Source of the DNA: a virus
DNA: 31,545 nucleotides
Virus record (IMG/VR): IMGVR_UViG_3300031952_000093
Coordinates: 1-31,545 of that record
Reading direction: 5' to 3' (one strand)
Positions 21,253-29,786 of the stretch are shown one piece after another. Position 1 is the first letter of the stretch, and each line of letters opens with the position of its first letter. A program made the position numbers and the translations under genes. The notes below the pieces were generated by a model that was given only the letters and a program-made list of their open reading frames with translations, was not told the DNA's origin and did no database searches.

Positions 21253-22173
21253 TTAAGCGACGGTAATTCCATCCATCCATGCGATCATGTTCCCATCTAT
21301 GACCTCGATGGAAAACTTCTCGCGGACGGAATAACCCCATGTGTAATAGCCCGTCCTGAAAACTTCTTGTTCAATTTCACTTGAAAGAAGGCCCCAACCG
21401 GCCTCATCCACGGGAACCCGAACCATAGCAATCATGGTATTTGCCGCGGATGTAACATTGGCTTGGATATTGTTAGAAGGCAAAATCATGCCTCCATTCA
21501 ATTTTCCAATCGCCATTGCTAGGTTGTTTCCTTCCCGATAGGGACTCAAGAAGTTCTTGAGCTTGTTGTAAATCGGGAAGCTCATTGCAATGTCAACCGG
21601 GTATTGGGCTAGACCTTGGCTTGCGAACCAATCCAATGCTGCCTCGATATCAGCTTGGGCATTTTCGAGAATGCCGTCAGCATTGGCATCAATTTTCCAA
21701 TTGCCCGAAGGACCTCCCAGGTCATGGGTTGCCGTTGAAACAATCCCCTTAACCGCGTTGGGTGCATCTCCACGGAATCCGATAACGTCCTCTTTAATCT
21801 TGACCTTTTGACGCAATCGGCCAAGAATAATTGGAAGCCGGTCCCTATTTGCGAACATGAGCTTCCAATGGTCGATCAATCGTTCGGCCGATTTGTAGAT
21901 TTGAGGAAGTTTCGTGATGACGGAGGTTCCACCAAGCTCGGCATTAGACTCACCGGGGACCATGCCATATTCCGCGTCCTCGATATCATCCCATGTCGGG
22001 GTTTCCGTTTCGTTTTTGCCGTCGAATGCAATCGGGGTTACGTAAGGCGCCAACCGACGGATAAGCAAAGGTTGGTCATGGAAGGTTTGAACCAACCGAT
22101 TCCCAAAATGACGGAAATCGGCAAGCAAGGGGGCATCGATCCCATCGCGTCCAACTAGTGGGTTTAGACTCAT
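21253..22173 (-). CDS. Major capsid protein, HK97 fold
   Basis: A 306-aa protein after a scaffold-protease and a decoration-like gene, the standard place for the capsid protein. The N-terminal part is helical (LLADFRHFGNRLVQTFHDQP). The middle has the spine-helix/P-domain look (ENAQADIEAALDWFASQG, PVDIAMSFPIYNKLKNFLSP), and the C-terminal part ends in strands (YTWGYSVREKFSIEVIDGNM). No long scaffold domain is fused at its N-terminus; scaffold is supplied by the upstream protease gene. Start ATG 22173. Confidence 0.85.
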   Translation of the reverse strand: MSLNPLVGRDGIDAPLLADFRHFGNRLVQTFHDQPLLIRRLAPYVTPIAFDGKNETETPTWDDIEDAEYGMVPGESNAELGGTSVITKLPQIYKSAERLIDHWKLMFANRDRLPIILGRLRQKVKIKEDVIGFRGDAPNAVKGIVSTATHDLGGPSGNWKIDANADGILENAQADIEAALDWFASQGLAQYPVDIAMSFPIYNKLKNFLSPYREGNNLAMAIGKLNGGMILPSNNIQANVTSAANTMIAMVRVPVDEAGWGLLSSEIEQEVFRTGYYTWGYSVREKFSIEVIDGNMIAWMDGITVA

Positions 22174-22175
22174 GG

Positions 22176-22640
22176 TTAAATCACTCCCAACCTGACCAGG
22201 ACTTCATTATCCGTGCCTCCCGCAACTAATCCAACCTCGACCTTGCCAATCTTAACCGCAACACCGGCACCGGCCGCGGCCACGATCTTGCCCGAGGAAT
22301 ATTCTGCGAAGGCATCAGCATCCGTTACGACCGTTTCACCCGCCTTTAAGACCAATCGCACAATAACCCCTGGTTGAATGCGAATATAATCAATGGCCTC
22401 ACCGGGAACGGCATAATCACTATTGGGCTTTCCCGAAATCATGGGAATGTGGCTTCTTTGAATGTCGAATATGCAAAACGGGACGGCCGGGCTTGCACCT
22501 AAAATCTTAAGTTGGTTATCGGCCGTTCCCTTGCATCCAACAAGTCCTTTTACTATGCCTTGTGCCCCCTCGAAAAGCTTGGCTCTATCAAATGCCTGGA
22601 GAGAACGACCGGCTATTAGAACTGCTTTTGTTACGGCCAT
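22176..22640 (-). CDS. Capsid decoration-like protein
   Basis: A 154-aa protein from ATG 22640, two bases after the protease stop, with GGATGGT upstream (the in-frame ATG at 22655 lies inside the protease gene). The composition is Gly/Ala/Val-rich with many strands; the C-terminal half (FAEYSSGKIVAAAGAGVAVK) resembles DUF2190-type capsid stabilisation proteins. Its place just before the capsid gene supports a cement or decoration role. Family assignment is tentative. Confidence 0.7.
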   Translation of the reverse strand: MAVTKAVLIAGRSLQAFDRAKLFEGAQGIVKGLVGCKGTADNQLKILGASPAVPFCIFDIQRSHIPMISGKPNSDYAVPGEAIDYIRIQPGVIVRLVLKAGETVVTDADAFAEYSSGKIVAAAGAGVAVKIGKVEVGLVAGGTDNEVLVRLGVI

Positions 22641-22642
22641 GT

Positions 22643-23965
22643 TTAACCATCCCATTCGTCCTGATTGACATATTTACCGTGCTTCAATGAGAATCGAAGC
22701 CCGGCCTTGTTGCTTGTAGCGCGTGGCTTATCCTGGGGGATTGCCGTGCCCTTGTCTTGACCCTTGGACGCGTGACTTGCGAACCACAAAGCCCCGTTCA
22801 CAAATTCGGGGGTTTTGCCGTCAAAATCTTTCGCGTCACAATTGTGGGTCTTGGTCAAAGTGTCTATATCTCCCATCAGCTCCTTGTTCTTGTAACCTGA
22901 TAAAAGAGCATCTTGGGCTTTGATAGTTTCCTTGGCCAATTTAAGCTCGGCCTCGGCTGCCTTGATCGAATCAATGTTGGCAACCTTGGCTTTCAACTCG
23001 GCATTCTCCCGGATCAGCTTTTCCCTATCGGCGGAATCGCAACCCTCTTCATCTTCGGGCTTGACATCCACCGTGGGCTTTTTTTCTGGTTCGGGAACCA
23101 TTATTTTATCGCCTTGTTCTTCGGGATCTTCTAGTTCACATTCATTGAGGTAAATCATTGCCGCGCGGGCGAGAATTTCTTCGGCCGTCGAATCGGGATT
23201 ATCTGATTGGATTTTTCGCGCGATCTCCATGATCGACCGTTGTTGATCAAGATCAACAAAGTCTATGCTATCATAGGCCATTCGATTAATATTTATTAGG
23301 CCGTTACTAGCCCGCGGGGCAACCGTTACATGCGATAACATGGATGGATAAATTGCGACTTTAGCCTTTCCTTTTGAATCCCCAAGCACCTGGAGGGCCT
23401 TCTCATCCCGAGGTTTATTTGTTGCCGCGATGTGATCGACAATAAGATTGGCCTGAATTTCATCATAGTATTGCCCATCCAATTCTCCCGAAGTTAAATC
23501 TTCTTCATACGGATAACCGATGGAATAGCCTTTCTTGACAACGGCATTATCGAAAAAATGGTGATCGGCACAAAGAACATTTTTTCCCTTTGGGCAAGCT
23601 TTAATTTCGGCCCAACCTTGAATTTTTTCCTTTCCTGAATACATGCCATAGTTTCCGTTGTTCATTGGTGGATGCTCATCCAAGATTGGAACAATTCTAC
23701 CAATATTTTTTTCCAGGTCAACCCATCTTTTCAGCTTTCGGCCGTCAGCATATTGTAAAACCCCTTCGCGGGCAATTGGTTGATTTTTCAAGGTCAACGC
23801 GTCCAATTGCTTTGTGTCACGCGCGGGAGGTTCAGCAATACCGAATTTCTTTCGGCAATGAGAAAAGGCCACGGCAATGGCCTGGTCATCATTCATTCCT
23901 TCTTTATTCAAGATTCCAATTTTCTTTTGCACACAATCCCGAAATTCTAGTGATTTGGTTGACAT
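22643..23965 (-). CDS. Prohead protease (DUF2213-like) fused to scaffold
   Basis: A 440-aa protein. Residues 8-42 hold a helical module with a DCVQKK...DQAIAVAF..C pattern common in phage head proteins. Residues about 60-230 match the DUF2213 protease: IAREGVLQYADGRKL, ILDEHPP, KGYSIGYP with candidate nucleophile Ser148, and NLIVDHIAAT with candidate His178. From about 240 it becomes acidic and coiled coil (EKLIRENAELKAKVANIDSI), then a basic tail with GLRFSLKHGKYVNQDEW that may bind capsid protein. Protease and scaffold in one chain allow self-removal during maturation. Confidence 0.82.
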   Translation of the reverse strand: MSTKSLEFRDCVQKKIGILNKEGMNDDQAIAVAFSHCRKKFGIAEPPARDTKQLDALTLKNQPIAREGVLQYADGRKLKRWVDLEKNIGRIVPILDEHPPMNNGNYGMYSGKEKIQGWAEIKACPKGKNVLCADHHFFDNAVVKKGYSIGYPYEEDLTSGELDGQYYDEIQANLIVDHIAATNKPRDEKALQVLGDSKGKAKVAIYPSMLSHVTVAPRASNGLININRMAYDSIDFVDLDQQRSIMEIARKIQSDNPDSTAEEILARAAMIYLNECELEDPEEQGDKIMVPEPEKKPTVDVKPEDEEGCDSADREKLIRENAELKAKVANIDSIKAAEAELKLAKETIKAQDALLSGYKNKELMGDIDTLTKTHNCDAKDFDGKTPEFVNGALWFASHASKGQDKGTAIPQDKPRATSNKAGLRFSLKHGKYVNQDEWDG

Positions 23966-23975
23966 GGTTTTTCTC

Positions 23976-24338
23976 CTAAATCGTTATATCTTGAGCAATA
24001 AACACGCGGCCCCGTTTTAGGGTTGATATAATCCCCGATAATGTCATCTCAATATCGAACCAATAATTGACATCCCCGACAACATTTAGTGTATTTGCGG
24101 GGAGAATGTGGATTTTAAATTCTCCATTTGTGGGATCCGACATTTCAATTTCGACGGGGGAACCTCCCGCGTCACTATTTTTTCTTTGTAATATATAAAT
24201 TGTATCCCCGCGGGCTTCTTTGATCGAGAAAACTAAACCTGAACCCGTTATATCCAACGGGGTTCCCGATTGCTTCACAATACATTTTAGATCGAAATTG
24301 TCCCCGCGATAGAATGCAAAATCTGAATTTGTTGACAT
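23976..24338 (-). CDS. Ig-like / BppU-N-like virion protein (120 aa)
   Basis: A 120-aa beta protein with the sequence feel of the N-terminal domain of lactococcal-type baseplate BppU and related Ig-like modules: FAFYRGDNFDLKCIVKQSGT, DITGSGLVFSIKEARGD, and VNYWFDIEMTLSGIISTLKRG. These modules attach fibres or decorate capsids. It lies between the small 42-aa gene and the protease, in a block of probable surface proteins. Confidence 0.68.
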   Translation of the reverse strand: MSTNSDFAFYRGDNFDLKCIVKQSGTPLDITGSGLVFSIKEARGDTIYILQRKNSDAGGSPVEIEMSDPTNGEFKIHILPANTLNVVGDVNYWFDIEMTLSGIISTLKRGRVFIAQDITI

Positions 24339-24340
24339 GG

Positions 24341-24469
24341 TTAAGGACCCTCGGTTATCTCGATGGTTAAAGTTGATTCGGGAATTATTTCAAGGTCGAG
24401 CGCGGCCCCGTTAAAGCCTGGAAAGTATTGTTGATCCAGGACATTGCCAAGGGAAATCCATCCGATCAT
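24341..24469 (-). CDS. Small virion-region protein (42 aa)
   Basis: A 42-aa frame, one base after the stop of the membrane-protein gene and two bases before the next ATG, starting MIGWISLGNVLDQQYFPGFN and ending LTIEITEGP. GGTTGGT lies three bases before the ATG. It fills the only gap in this stretch of the operon, on the coding strand and tightly spaced, so it is likely real. Unknown function; short beta-type peptide. Confidence 0.65.
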   Translation of the reverse strand: MIGWISLGNVLDQQYFPGFNGAALDLEIIPESTLTIEITEGP

Positions 24470-24470
24470 T

Positions 24471-24710
24471 TTACCAACCGTCGATTTTTTTTAATTTTAC
24501 AAGTATTGATATAATTCCAATTGCAATACCAATATCAAAAATCATGGCAATCGAGAGAATGAATAATATATCGAAAGTGTACATTAACATCAATTCAAAA
24601 AAACGTTGATCAACATGATTATTATAAAGTGCCTCGATTAACCAAGACAATATGCAAGATGGAAAGAATAAAACCATCATTAAAAAATAAAACGTGGCTT
24701 GGATTCTCAT
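24471..24710 (-). CDS. Small two-span membrane protein (79 aa)
   Basis: Two hydrophobic segments, QATFYFLMMVLFFPSCILSW and MLMYTFDILFILSIAMIFDI (extending to GIAIGIISILV), separated by a short polar loop with NNHVDQRF. ATGA overlap with the fibre-like gene upstream. A membrane protein inside a virion gene block is unusual; a holin-like role or a host-membrane role in entry or release is possible but unproven. Confidence 0.7.
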   Translation of the reverse strand: MRIQATFYFLMMVLFFPSCILSWLIEALYNNHVDQRFFELMLMYTFDILFILSIAMIFDIGIAIGIISILVKLKKIDGW

Positions 24711-26272
24711 GGTTCTTTCACCATTTTGTGACTTACGGGTAATCCCGCCATTAGATTGACGGTCAACGTATATTTTGCAACCAGGCCGGTTATCCCATCA
24801 TGATTATTTGCGTTGGCCTTTGAGTCATAGGTTTCAACAATTGAACCCGTGTGAACATTGCCCGTGAAAGTATTGACCACATAAACATTTTCATGTGTTA
24901 AACCAAGGATTCGATTCAAAAGGTTTTCCAGGGCCGTGAAATTGGTTGCAAGGCTTCCCACATCCGCAATGTTGGCCAGGATATTATTTGAACCATCAAA
25001 TTGCATCAGGTCCGTTTGATCCTTGATCGCGGTGATCGTGTTTTCTGGTGAAATTCGTAAAATCTTGCTGCTCGACGGCATCCAATAGAATCTATCTCGT
25101 ATATAAAATTGCAAGTTGAAAACTTGCAATGCAAAAACATCCCCGGCCTGATAATCTGATATTTGAAATGATGCACGAACCCCCCATAACTGATCCTCAG
25201 CTATATCAGTAAATGGACCGGATGCAACAATGGTTGGAACCCCATTTCTAATCAAATATATCAAATAAGATGCAAAAGCACCATAGATGTTTGATACATT
25301 TAACAAATAATCAGGATTCCCCGTCAAGCTTCTATAATGCAATTCGATAATTATTGGATCTATCAACGGTTCGAGCATGGCATCAATTACATCTAGATCG
25401 GGGGACCATGATGCCTCTATCGTTAATCGGTATTGTTCTTGTCCCATTGTCGTATTACTGATATAGTTGGCGGTTAAGGCATTCCACACGGCATCAGCGA
25501 TAAAAGTCGCGTCTATAATCCCCGCGTCGTTAATCCGCGCTTGGATATTGTTTAACCCGTCGAAAGTCAACTTGTTAGCCTGGGATAGGATGGTTGCAAT
25601 ATCCGCGGCAAGAACCCCCGCGTTGTTAATCCTTGCTTGAATGTTATTAGAACCATCGAATTGAAGAAGATCCGTCTTGGCTTGAATTGCCGTGGCCTTT
25701 GTATCAACCCCGCCAATTGCCGCGAGAACATTTGACTCATCCGCGGGATCCAAGGGAAGATTATCGGTTTTTGCTTGAATATTATTTGTAGTTATAACTA
25801 TTGCACCTTGGACAAGTGCTAATTTTTCAAGTGATCCCGTGGTTCGATCATAGGTTTGCCCCGCGTCCTTGTTCAGGATCAAATCAATAACTGAATTGGC
25901 GAATGGCGGAGTCATGCTTGATATTAATAATTCATCCAGGTTATTTGCAACCAAGGCCGCATTGGATTCAGTTAAGACATTCGTTTTTTCCTGGGTTGTT
26001 AGACCGTTGGCAACCCGTTCCAAGTCATCCCGATTGGATCCGATTGCATAACGATCAGGATTTTCTAGGCCAGCTCCCCCGTCACAAATAAAGGCTATTT
26101 CAACGGTTCGATTATAACCCGCATAAGAATAACGATAGAAACCTGATCCAACCTCGGCCATTGCCGCGGCATTTACCAATACCGTTCCATCAGTAACTTT
26201 CCGAACCGTTATGGTGGGACTTAATCCCGTCTTGGGAACCCCGCGATCATTGAAATATGCTGTAAGTATCAT
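24707..26272 (-). CDS. Repeat-containing fibre-like virion protein (521 aa)
   Basis: Residues 1-60 look like an Ig-like attachment domain (MILTAYFNDRGVPKTGLSPT, then GSGFYRYSYAGYNRTVEIAF). Residues about 80-270 and 415-455 contain repeats: DLLQFDGSNNIQARINNAGV (201-220), KLTFDGLNNIQARINDAGII (234-253), DLMQFDGSNNILANIADVGS (421-440), often preceded by (A/T)I(Q/K)(A/D)(K/Q)TD. Such phrases occur in long trimeric fibre stalks. Between them, residues 280-400 form a strand-rich domain. It overlaps the lectin-like gene by one base. Likely a head or neck fibre, since it is encoded near the portal and not after the tail hub. Confidence 0.7.
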   Translation of the reverse strand: MILTAYFNDRGVPKTGLSPTITVRKVTDGTVLVNAAAMAEVGSGFYRYSYAGYNRTVEIAFICDGGAGLENPDRYAIGSNRDDLERVANGLTTQEKTNVLTESNAALVANNLDELLISSMTPPFANSVIDLILNKDAGQTYDRTTGSLEKLALVQGAIVITTNNIQAKTDNLPLDPADESNVLAAIGGVDTKATAIQAKTDLLQFDGSNNIQARINNAGVLAADIATILSQANKLTFDGLNNIQARINDAGIIDATFIADAVWNALTANYISNTTMGQEQYRLTIEASWSPDLDVIDAMLEPLIDPIIIELHYRSLTGNPDYLLNVSNIYGAFASYLIYLIRNGVPTIVASGPFTDIAEDQLWGVRASFQISDYQAGDVFALQVFNLQFYIRDRFYWMPSSSKILRISPENTITAIKDQTDLMQFDGSNNILANIADVGSLATNFTALENLLNRILGLTHENVYVVNTFTGNVHTGSIVETYDSKANANNHDGITGLVAKYTLTVNLMAGLPVSHKMVKEP

Positions 26273-27207
26273 TATCGAGTCACCGGCATTGATTTAAAAT
26301 GGAATAGATCAACCTCGATTGTCCTGGCCGTGGTTGTTGTCGGGATAATTTGAAGAAATTGTAACATGCCCGTTCCACCCGCGGGAATATTAGCATCCGA
26401 TATTGTGCCATTCAAAGCATTATTAATCCAAAATTCCATTGACGTTCCATTGGCCGCGCGTCTAATCATCAGATTTATCCAACTTGTATCATAAGCAATT
26501 CCCGTGTCTTGCCTGGTTTGTGTTGCACCATTCCGAACCACGCGGAACCAATTTGTATCCGCGGCCAACCGTTCAAAATAAACCCCGTTAGTGGATGGAT
26601 TCGCGGTTGAATCTAAACAAATACCAATCCTGACAATATGATCCGTATTTGTCGCGGGAGCGCGTATAATCCACCGGATCATGTCGAATTGTTCCATCAG
26701 GACACGGCCAATGTTCCCCGCGGATCCAGGATAGAAGCTTGCAACTTGGCTAATCGTGGTTCCCGAAGTTCTTAGAAGGATTCCAGGATGGTTTGAAACC
26801 CCGACATTACTAGTTAGGGATCCGTTTGTGAATGACCAACCACGGTTACCGGCCTCCCCCGTTTCCGTGCTTGCGAATATAAAATCATCCATTTCTTCAC
26901 AAACATAAAGGGGATTATATTCTATCCCCCAAAGGCGGCCGGCCGAATCCTTGACAAGCAAGCATAGCTCACGCGGATCGACATAAAGCCTTCTAAAGCC
27001 CGCGGCCGGGCTTGCCGGGGCCGCAACTTGATTTTTCAAGTCAACGAACCCTGGGGCTTCCAAGTTATCATTAGAGTCAATCTTGACCGTGGAACTAGAC
27101 AACTTTCGGCCCGATGTCCCGTTGAATTTCGCTATGCCTAAATCGGTTGCAACCGCGGGGCCGATCACGTCATTCACGGCCGGGGCTTTGCTTGGAATCG
27201 ACATCAT
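26272..27207 (-). CDS. Lectin-like (concanavalin-A-fold) virion protein (311 aa)
   Basis: Residues 1-100 are a stalk-like segment (GIAKFNGTSGRKLSSSTVKI, RRLYVDPRELCLLVKDSAGR) common in fibre proteins. Residues about 105-311 resemble a concanavalin-A/laminin-G sandwich (DFIFASTETGEAGNRGWSFT, IGRVLMEQFDMIRWIIRAPA, SWINLMIRRAANGTSMEFWI, RTIEVDLFHFKSMPVTR). These domains bind sugars or surfaces. ATGA overlap with the portal gene. Two consecutive Met codons at the start; GAGG upstream supports either. Confidence 0.72.
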   Translation of the reverse strand: MMSIPSKAPAVNDVIGPAVATDLGIAKFNGTSGRKLSSSTVKIDSNDNLEAPGFVDLKNQVAAPASPAAGFRRLYVDPRELCLLVKDSAGRLWGIEYNPLYVCEEMDDFIFASTETGEAGNRGWSFTNGSLTSNVGVSNHPGILLRTSGTTISQVASFYPGSAGNIGRVLMEQFDMIRWIIRAPATNTDHIVRIGICLDSTANPSTNGVYFERLAADTNWFRVVRNGATQTRQDTGIAYDTSWINLMIRRAANGTSMEFWINNALNGTISDANIPAGGTGMLQFLQIIPTTTTARTIEVDLFHFKSMPVTR

Positions 27208-28838
27208 GCTTTCCTCTTTTCGCGGATTGCAACTAAATCCGTGTGTGAAAGGCCTGATTTGAATAACTCTTTAAGCACGGCATTTACCGGCCGAACCCCC
27301 GCGTTGATCTTGTCGAATATCACGCGCGCGAGGTTAGCCTTTGTATCATGTTCTGAATCTCCCTCGGGGGATGGAATTTCTTCGTTGACTTGTTCAGATT
27401 GAACCGTCCCGCCTTTGGCCGGGGGTTCCTCAATGCCGGTTTCTTCTAATGGATTTTCGGATGGTTCAGTCAAATCCTCTTTGAAAGAAATAGAAGCCTT
27501 TGTTTGTGCCGTCGGAGGCATTTGGCTTGGGAAGTTTTTATCGATCCAGCTTTCCAGCAATAGATCACCGTCGGGGCCGTCGATTAGAGGTAATCCACAA
27601 ATCCGCATGGCCTGATTTACCGTGAACAATTGGCTTCCAGCAAGCACGGTTGAAACATTGGTTGCAAGCATCGCGCTTCGTTTTTGCTCATCGGCCTTTA
27701 TATCGATCCGCCAATCAATCTCGAATTCGCGGGATTCGAGCATTGAATCCAGGATAACATAAGCGCGTTTCATGTATTCTTCGGATGATTCCTGAATGCC
27801 CCCGTATATTTCGGCCATGTTGTCCTGATCCGTTTCCGAACCCGTGACCGTCCCGGTTTGAACCCCCCTCATTCTCATTTGAGGAAAACCCGTTCCCGCG
27901 GCCGTATCCTCGAAATAGGATTGTTGGGTTGCGTCATAGTCATAACCGGCCGACATCCCAGGGGTTACCGAGGTTTTCATGTCGGGAGAATGAACAATAA
28001 TCGAATCTTGAACAAGTCCTTTGTAGGTTTCGGCCCAAAGCTTGGCATCTTCTTGTGTATTTATGCCTTCAATCTCGATATCCAATTGTCCAAGGCCGCG
28101 TTGGGTTACAATTTGTGCAAAATTTTGGGCAATTGATTCAGATCGAAGGATGGTTCGATAAACCGCAAGCAATTCGGGAATCCCTTGTTCCTCATTGCCG
28201 AACGGGTCACTTGTGTTTTTCCAAAGGACGGCCCGATCAGCTTTTATGTCATAACGCATGTATAAATTACCGAGAAACAATCGAGGATGAAACATTGTAA
28301 CATTTCCTTGATCGTCATACTCGATATCTTCGCGCCAAATCGGGGTTACATGAATTTTTAATTTTGATTTTTGGCCAACCCTGGAAACTTCTCTTACAAA
28401 CCATAAGCATTGCCCGAAGGTTCTTCGGAGAAAGTTGGCCTGGATGAATGTTTGTTTTAAATTATATTGATAGTTTAATTCCCACAATCGGGTTTCTAAT
28501 CGGGGGGTTAGTGGTTCCTTTTCTAATTTGGTTTGAATGAAAAACCAACCATAATGAAAACTATTAACCACGGAAACCCAAGAAATGAAACGGCCTTTCG
28601 GGGATAATGCGGCTGCATATAAAGCCTCGCGGGGAACCATGTCGTTAGCCGGTATCATCATGCCGATAAAATCACTAGAGGCATAAGGATCCTCTCTTAG
28701 AAAATTGTTTCGATGAGAAAACGGGTCATAGGCCGTATCCCGCGCGATCTTCTTTCCAAAGGTGCGCGATGGGGGCAACGGCCTTGTAGTTGATAAAAAC
28801 TTCAAAGGAGGATTGTTGGAGGTTGATACTATGGCCAT
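27204..28838 (-). CDS. Portal protein
   Basis: A 544-aa portal candidate, upstream of protease and capsid and downstream of the terminase. The N-terminal half has typical wing-domain patterns (ISWVSVVNSFHYGWFFIQTK; WREDIEYDDQGNVTMFHPRL). The core has a long helix region and the loop before it (QMRMRGVQTGTVTGSETDQD, then NMAEIYGGIQESSEEYMKRA), as in DUF935/DUF1073-like portals. Residues about 440-520 are acidic and disordered, ending in a basic helix. Twelve copies would form the DNA entry ring at a capsid vertex. Confidence 0.85.
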   Translation of the reverse strand: MAIVSTSNNPPLKFLSTTRPLPPSRTFGKKIARDTAYDPFSHRNNFLREDPYASSDFIGMMIPANDMVPREALYAAALSPKGRFISWVSVVNSFHYGWFFIQTKLEKEPLTPRLETRLWELNYQYNLKQTFIQANFLRRTFGQCLWFVREVSRVGQKSKLKIHVTPIWREDIEYDDQGNVTMFHPRLFLGNLYMRYDIKADRAVLWKNTSDPFGNEEQGIPELLAVYRTILRSESIAQNFAQIVTQRGLGQLDIEIEGINTQEDAKLWAETYKGLVQDSIIVHSPDMKTSVTPGMSAGYDYDATQQSYFEDTAAGTGFPQMRMRGVQTGTVTGSETDQDNMAEIYGGIQESSEEYMKRAYVILDSMLESREFEIDWRIDIKADEQKRSAMLATNVSTVLAGSQLFTVNQAMRICGLPLIDGPDGDLLLESWIDKNFPSQMPPTAQTKASISFKEDLTEPSENPLEETGIEEPPAKGGTVQSEQVNEEIPSPEGDSEHDTKANLARVIFDKINAGVRPVNAVLKELFKSGLSHTDLVAIREKRKA

Positions 28839-28876
28839 GATTGTTCCCGCCTTGATTAAATAAAAAATATGGGATT

Positions 28877-29344
28877 TTAACCCCGTTTCACAAAAACGAT
28901 AAATGTAATTCCACTTGGGAGAGTATAACCCGACAAATAACCATAACCGGCCTGATCTTGCTCATCTAGAATCACATGCAATTTTGAATGATCCCGAACC
29001 TGAATAACTCGAAACTTCCCGGCCGTGAGGGGTTCATTGGCTATTCCCTTGCTTTCAAAAGCTTTGGCTTTATTATCCTCGGCCAATTTTTTCGCGGCCT
29101 CGATTTTATAAGCCTCTAATTTCTTTTGTGATAATTCATATTCCAATCTCTCAATTTCAGTCATCTTGGAAGGATCCTTGGCCAGGATCGGAATATCCGC
29201 ATTTAGAGCTTCTTTCGGATCTCCCCCGTTGGCCGGGTTATCCTCGCAAGTTGCAACATGTTTATCCAGCATTGCTTGTCGAGTATATGTATCCCCACAA
29301 TATTGGCAAATCAATTTAGATTTTTTGTCGGTATTTAATGCCAT
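28877..29344 (-). CDS. Zinc-finger protein at head of virion operon (155 aa)
   Basis: Starts at ATG 29344 with GTGATC three bases upstream, so the longer frame to 29413 is not used. A finger, Cys13-x2-Cys16, His29 and Cys33 (CQYCGDTYTRQAMLDKHVATC), is followed by an acidic linker, a charged helix (ERLEYELSQKKLEAYKIEAA) and a C-terminal strand-rich part (FRVIQVRDHSKLHVILDEQD). First gene after the promoter; could be a virion component or a DNA-contacting packaging factor. Function unknown. Confidence 0.75.
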   Translation of the reverse strand: MALNTDKKSKLICQYCGDTYTRQAMLDKHVATCEDNPANGGDPKEALNADIPILAKDPSKMTEIERLEYELSQKKLEAYKIEAAKKLAEDNKAKAFESKGIANEPLTAGKFRVIQVRDHSKLHVILDEQDQAGYGYLSGYTLPSGITFIVFVKRG

Positions 29345-29390
29345 TTTGATCACGCGTTTTAATGGCCGATAGATAGGTGCCCGGCCATGA

Positions 29391-29560
29391 TATATAACAC
29401 CATTAATTAGCATTTAAAGATTAGGGAAACACTCGAATTTTAAGTGTAATATAAAGCATGTTATTTTATCTTAAAGTATATTAGCCCATTTGATCCGGGC
29501 ATAACCGATAAATTTATAAGACCTTGGATTCATATAGTTATATAAGTAATATACATAAAT
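29391..29560. promoter_or_regulatory. Divergent promoter region for virion operon and lone regulator
   Basis: About 220 bp without a gene between ATGs at 29344 (minus) and 29573 (plus). Minus-strand TATA-like boxes: GTTATATATC (29400-29391) and GCTTTATATTAC (29457-29446). Plus-strand TATA-like boxes: ataaatttataag (29508-29520) and ttatataag (29538-29546). The 14-mer ttatcttaaagtat (29466-29479) shared with the 20431-20450 repeat lies in the middle and is a candidate operator. Several boxes on each strand suggest more than one start site. Confidence 0.5.
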
Positions 29561-29572
29561 AAGATGATTCAA

Positions 29573-29764
29573 ATGGAAAAACGCACAACCATCCAATGCG
29601 GTCAAGTTGTTGCCGATAGATTGCGAAAATATGAAGTTGCTTTTGATAAGAATCGGGATGAAATGCTTGCCTATCTCATGGACGCGTCAAAATTAGAATA
29701 TGTTATCAAGCTTCAAGCCCAAATTGCTGACCTGAAAACCGAGGCCGATCCGGTTCCTACTTAA
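29573..29764 (+). CDS. Lone small RHH-like regulator (63 aa)
   Basis: Start at 29573 (GATGATT upstream; ATG 29564 possible). The 63-aa product has a strand (KRTTIQCGQ), helix one (VVADRLRKYEVAF) and helix two (RDEMLAYLMDAS), a ribbon-helix-helix pattern, then a short coiled helix (EYVIKLQAQIADLKTE). It is the only plus-strand gene inside the terminase-virion region and shares its promoter zone with the virion operon, so it probably regulates late transcription. RHH assignment is moderate. Confidence 0.7.
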   Translation: MEKRTTIQCGQVVADRLRKYEVAFDKNRDEMLAYLMDASKLEYVIKLQAQIADLKTEADPVPT

Positions 29765-29786
29765 ACTTCTTTTTTTATCTTTCTGA
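29765..29786 (+). terminator. Oligo-T terminator after the lone regulator
   Basis: cttctttttttatctttc follows the stop at 29764 at once and overlaps the end of the convergent terminase gene. It is similar to the T-runs after 8361 and 12014 and likely ends the plus-strand transcript. Confidence 0.45.

Noticed and set aside
29345-29413. Upstream extension of the 28877 gene
   Set aside because: The internal ATG at 29344 has GTGATC in the right place; the extension overlaps a TATA-like box.
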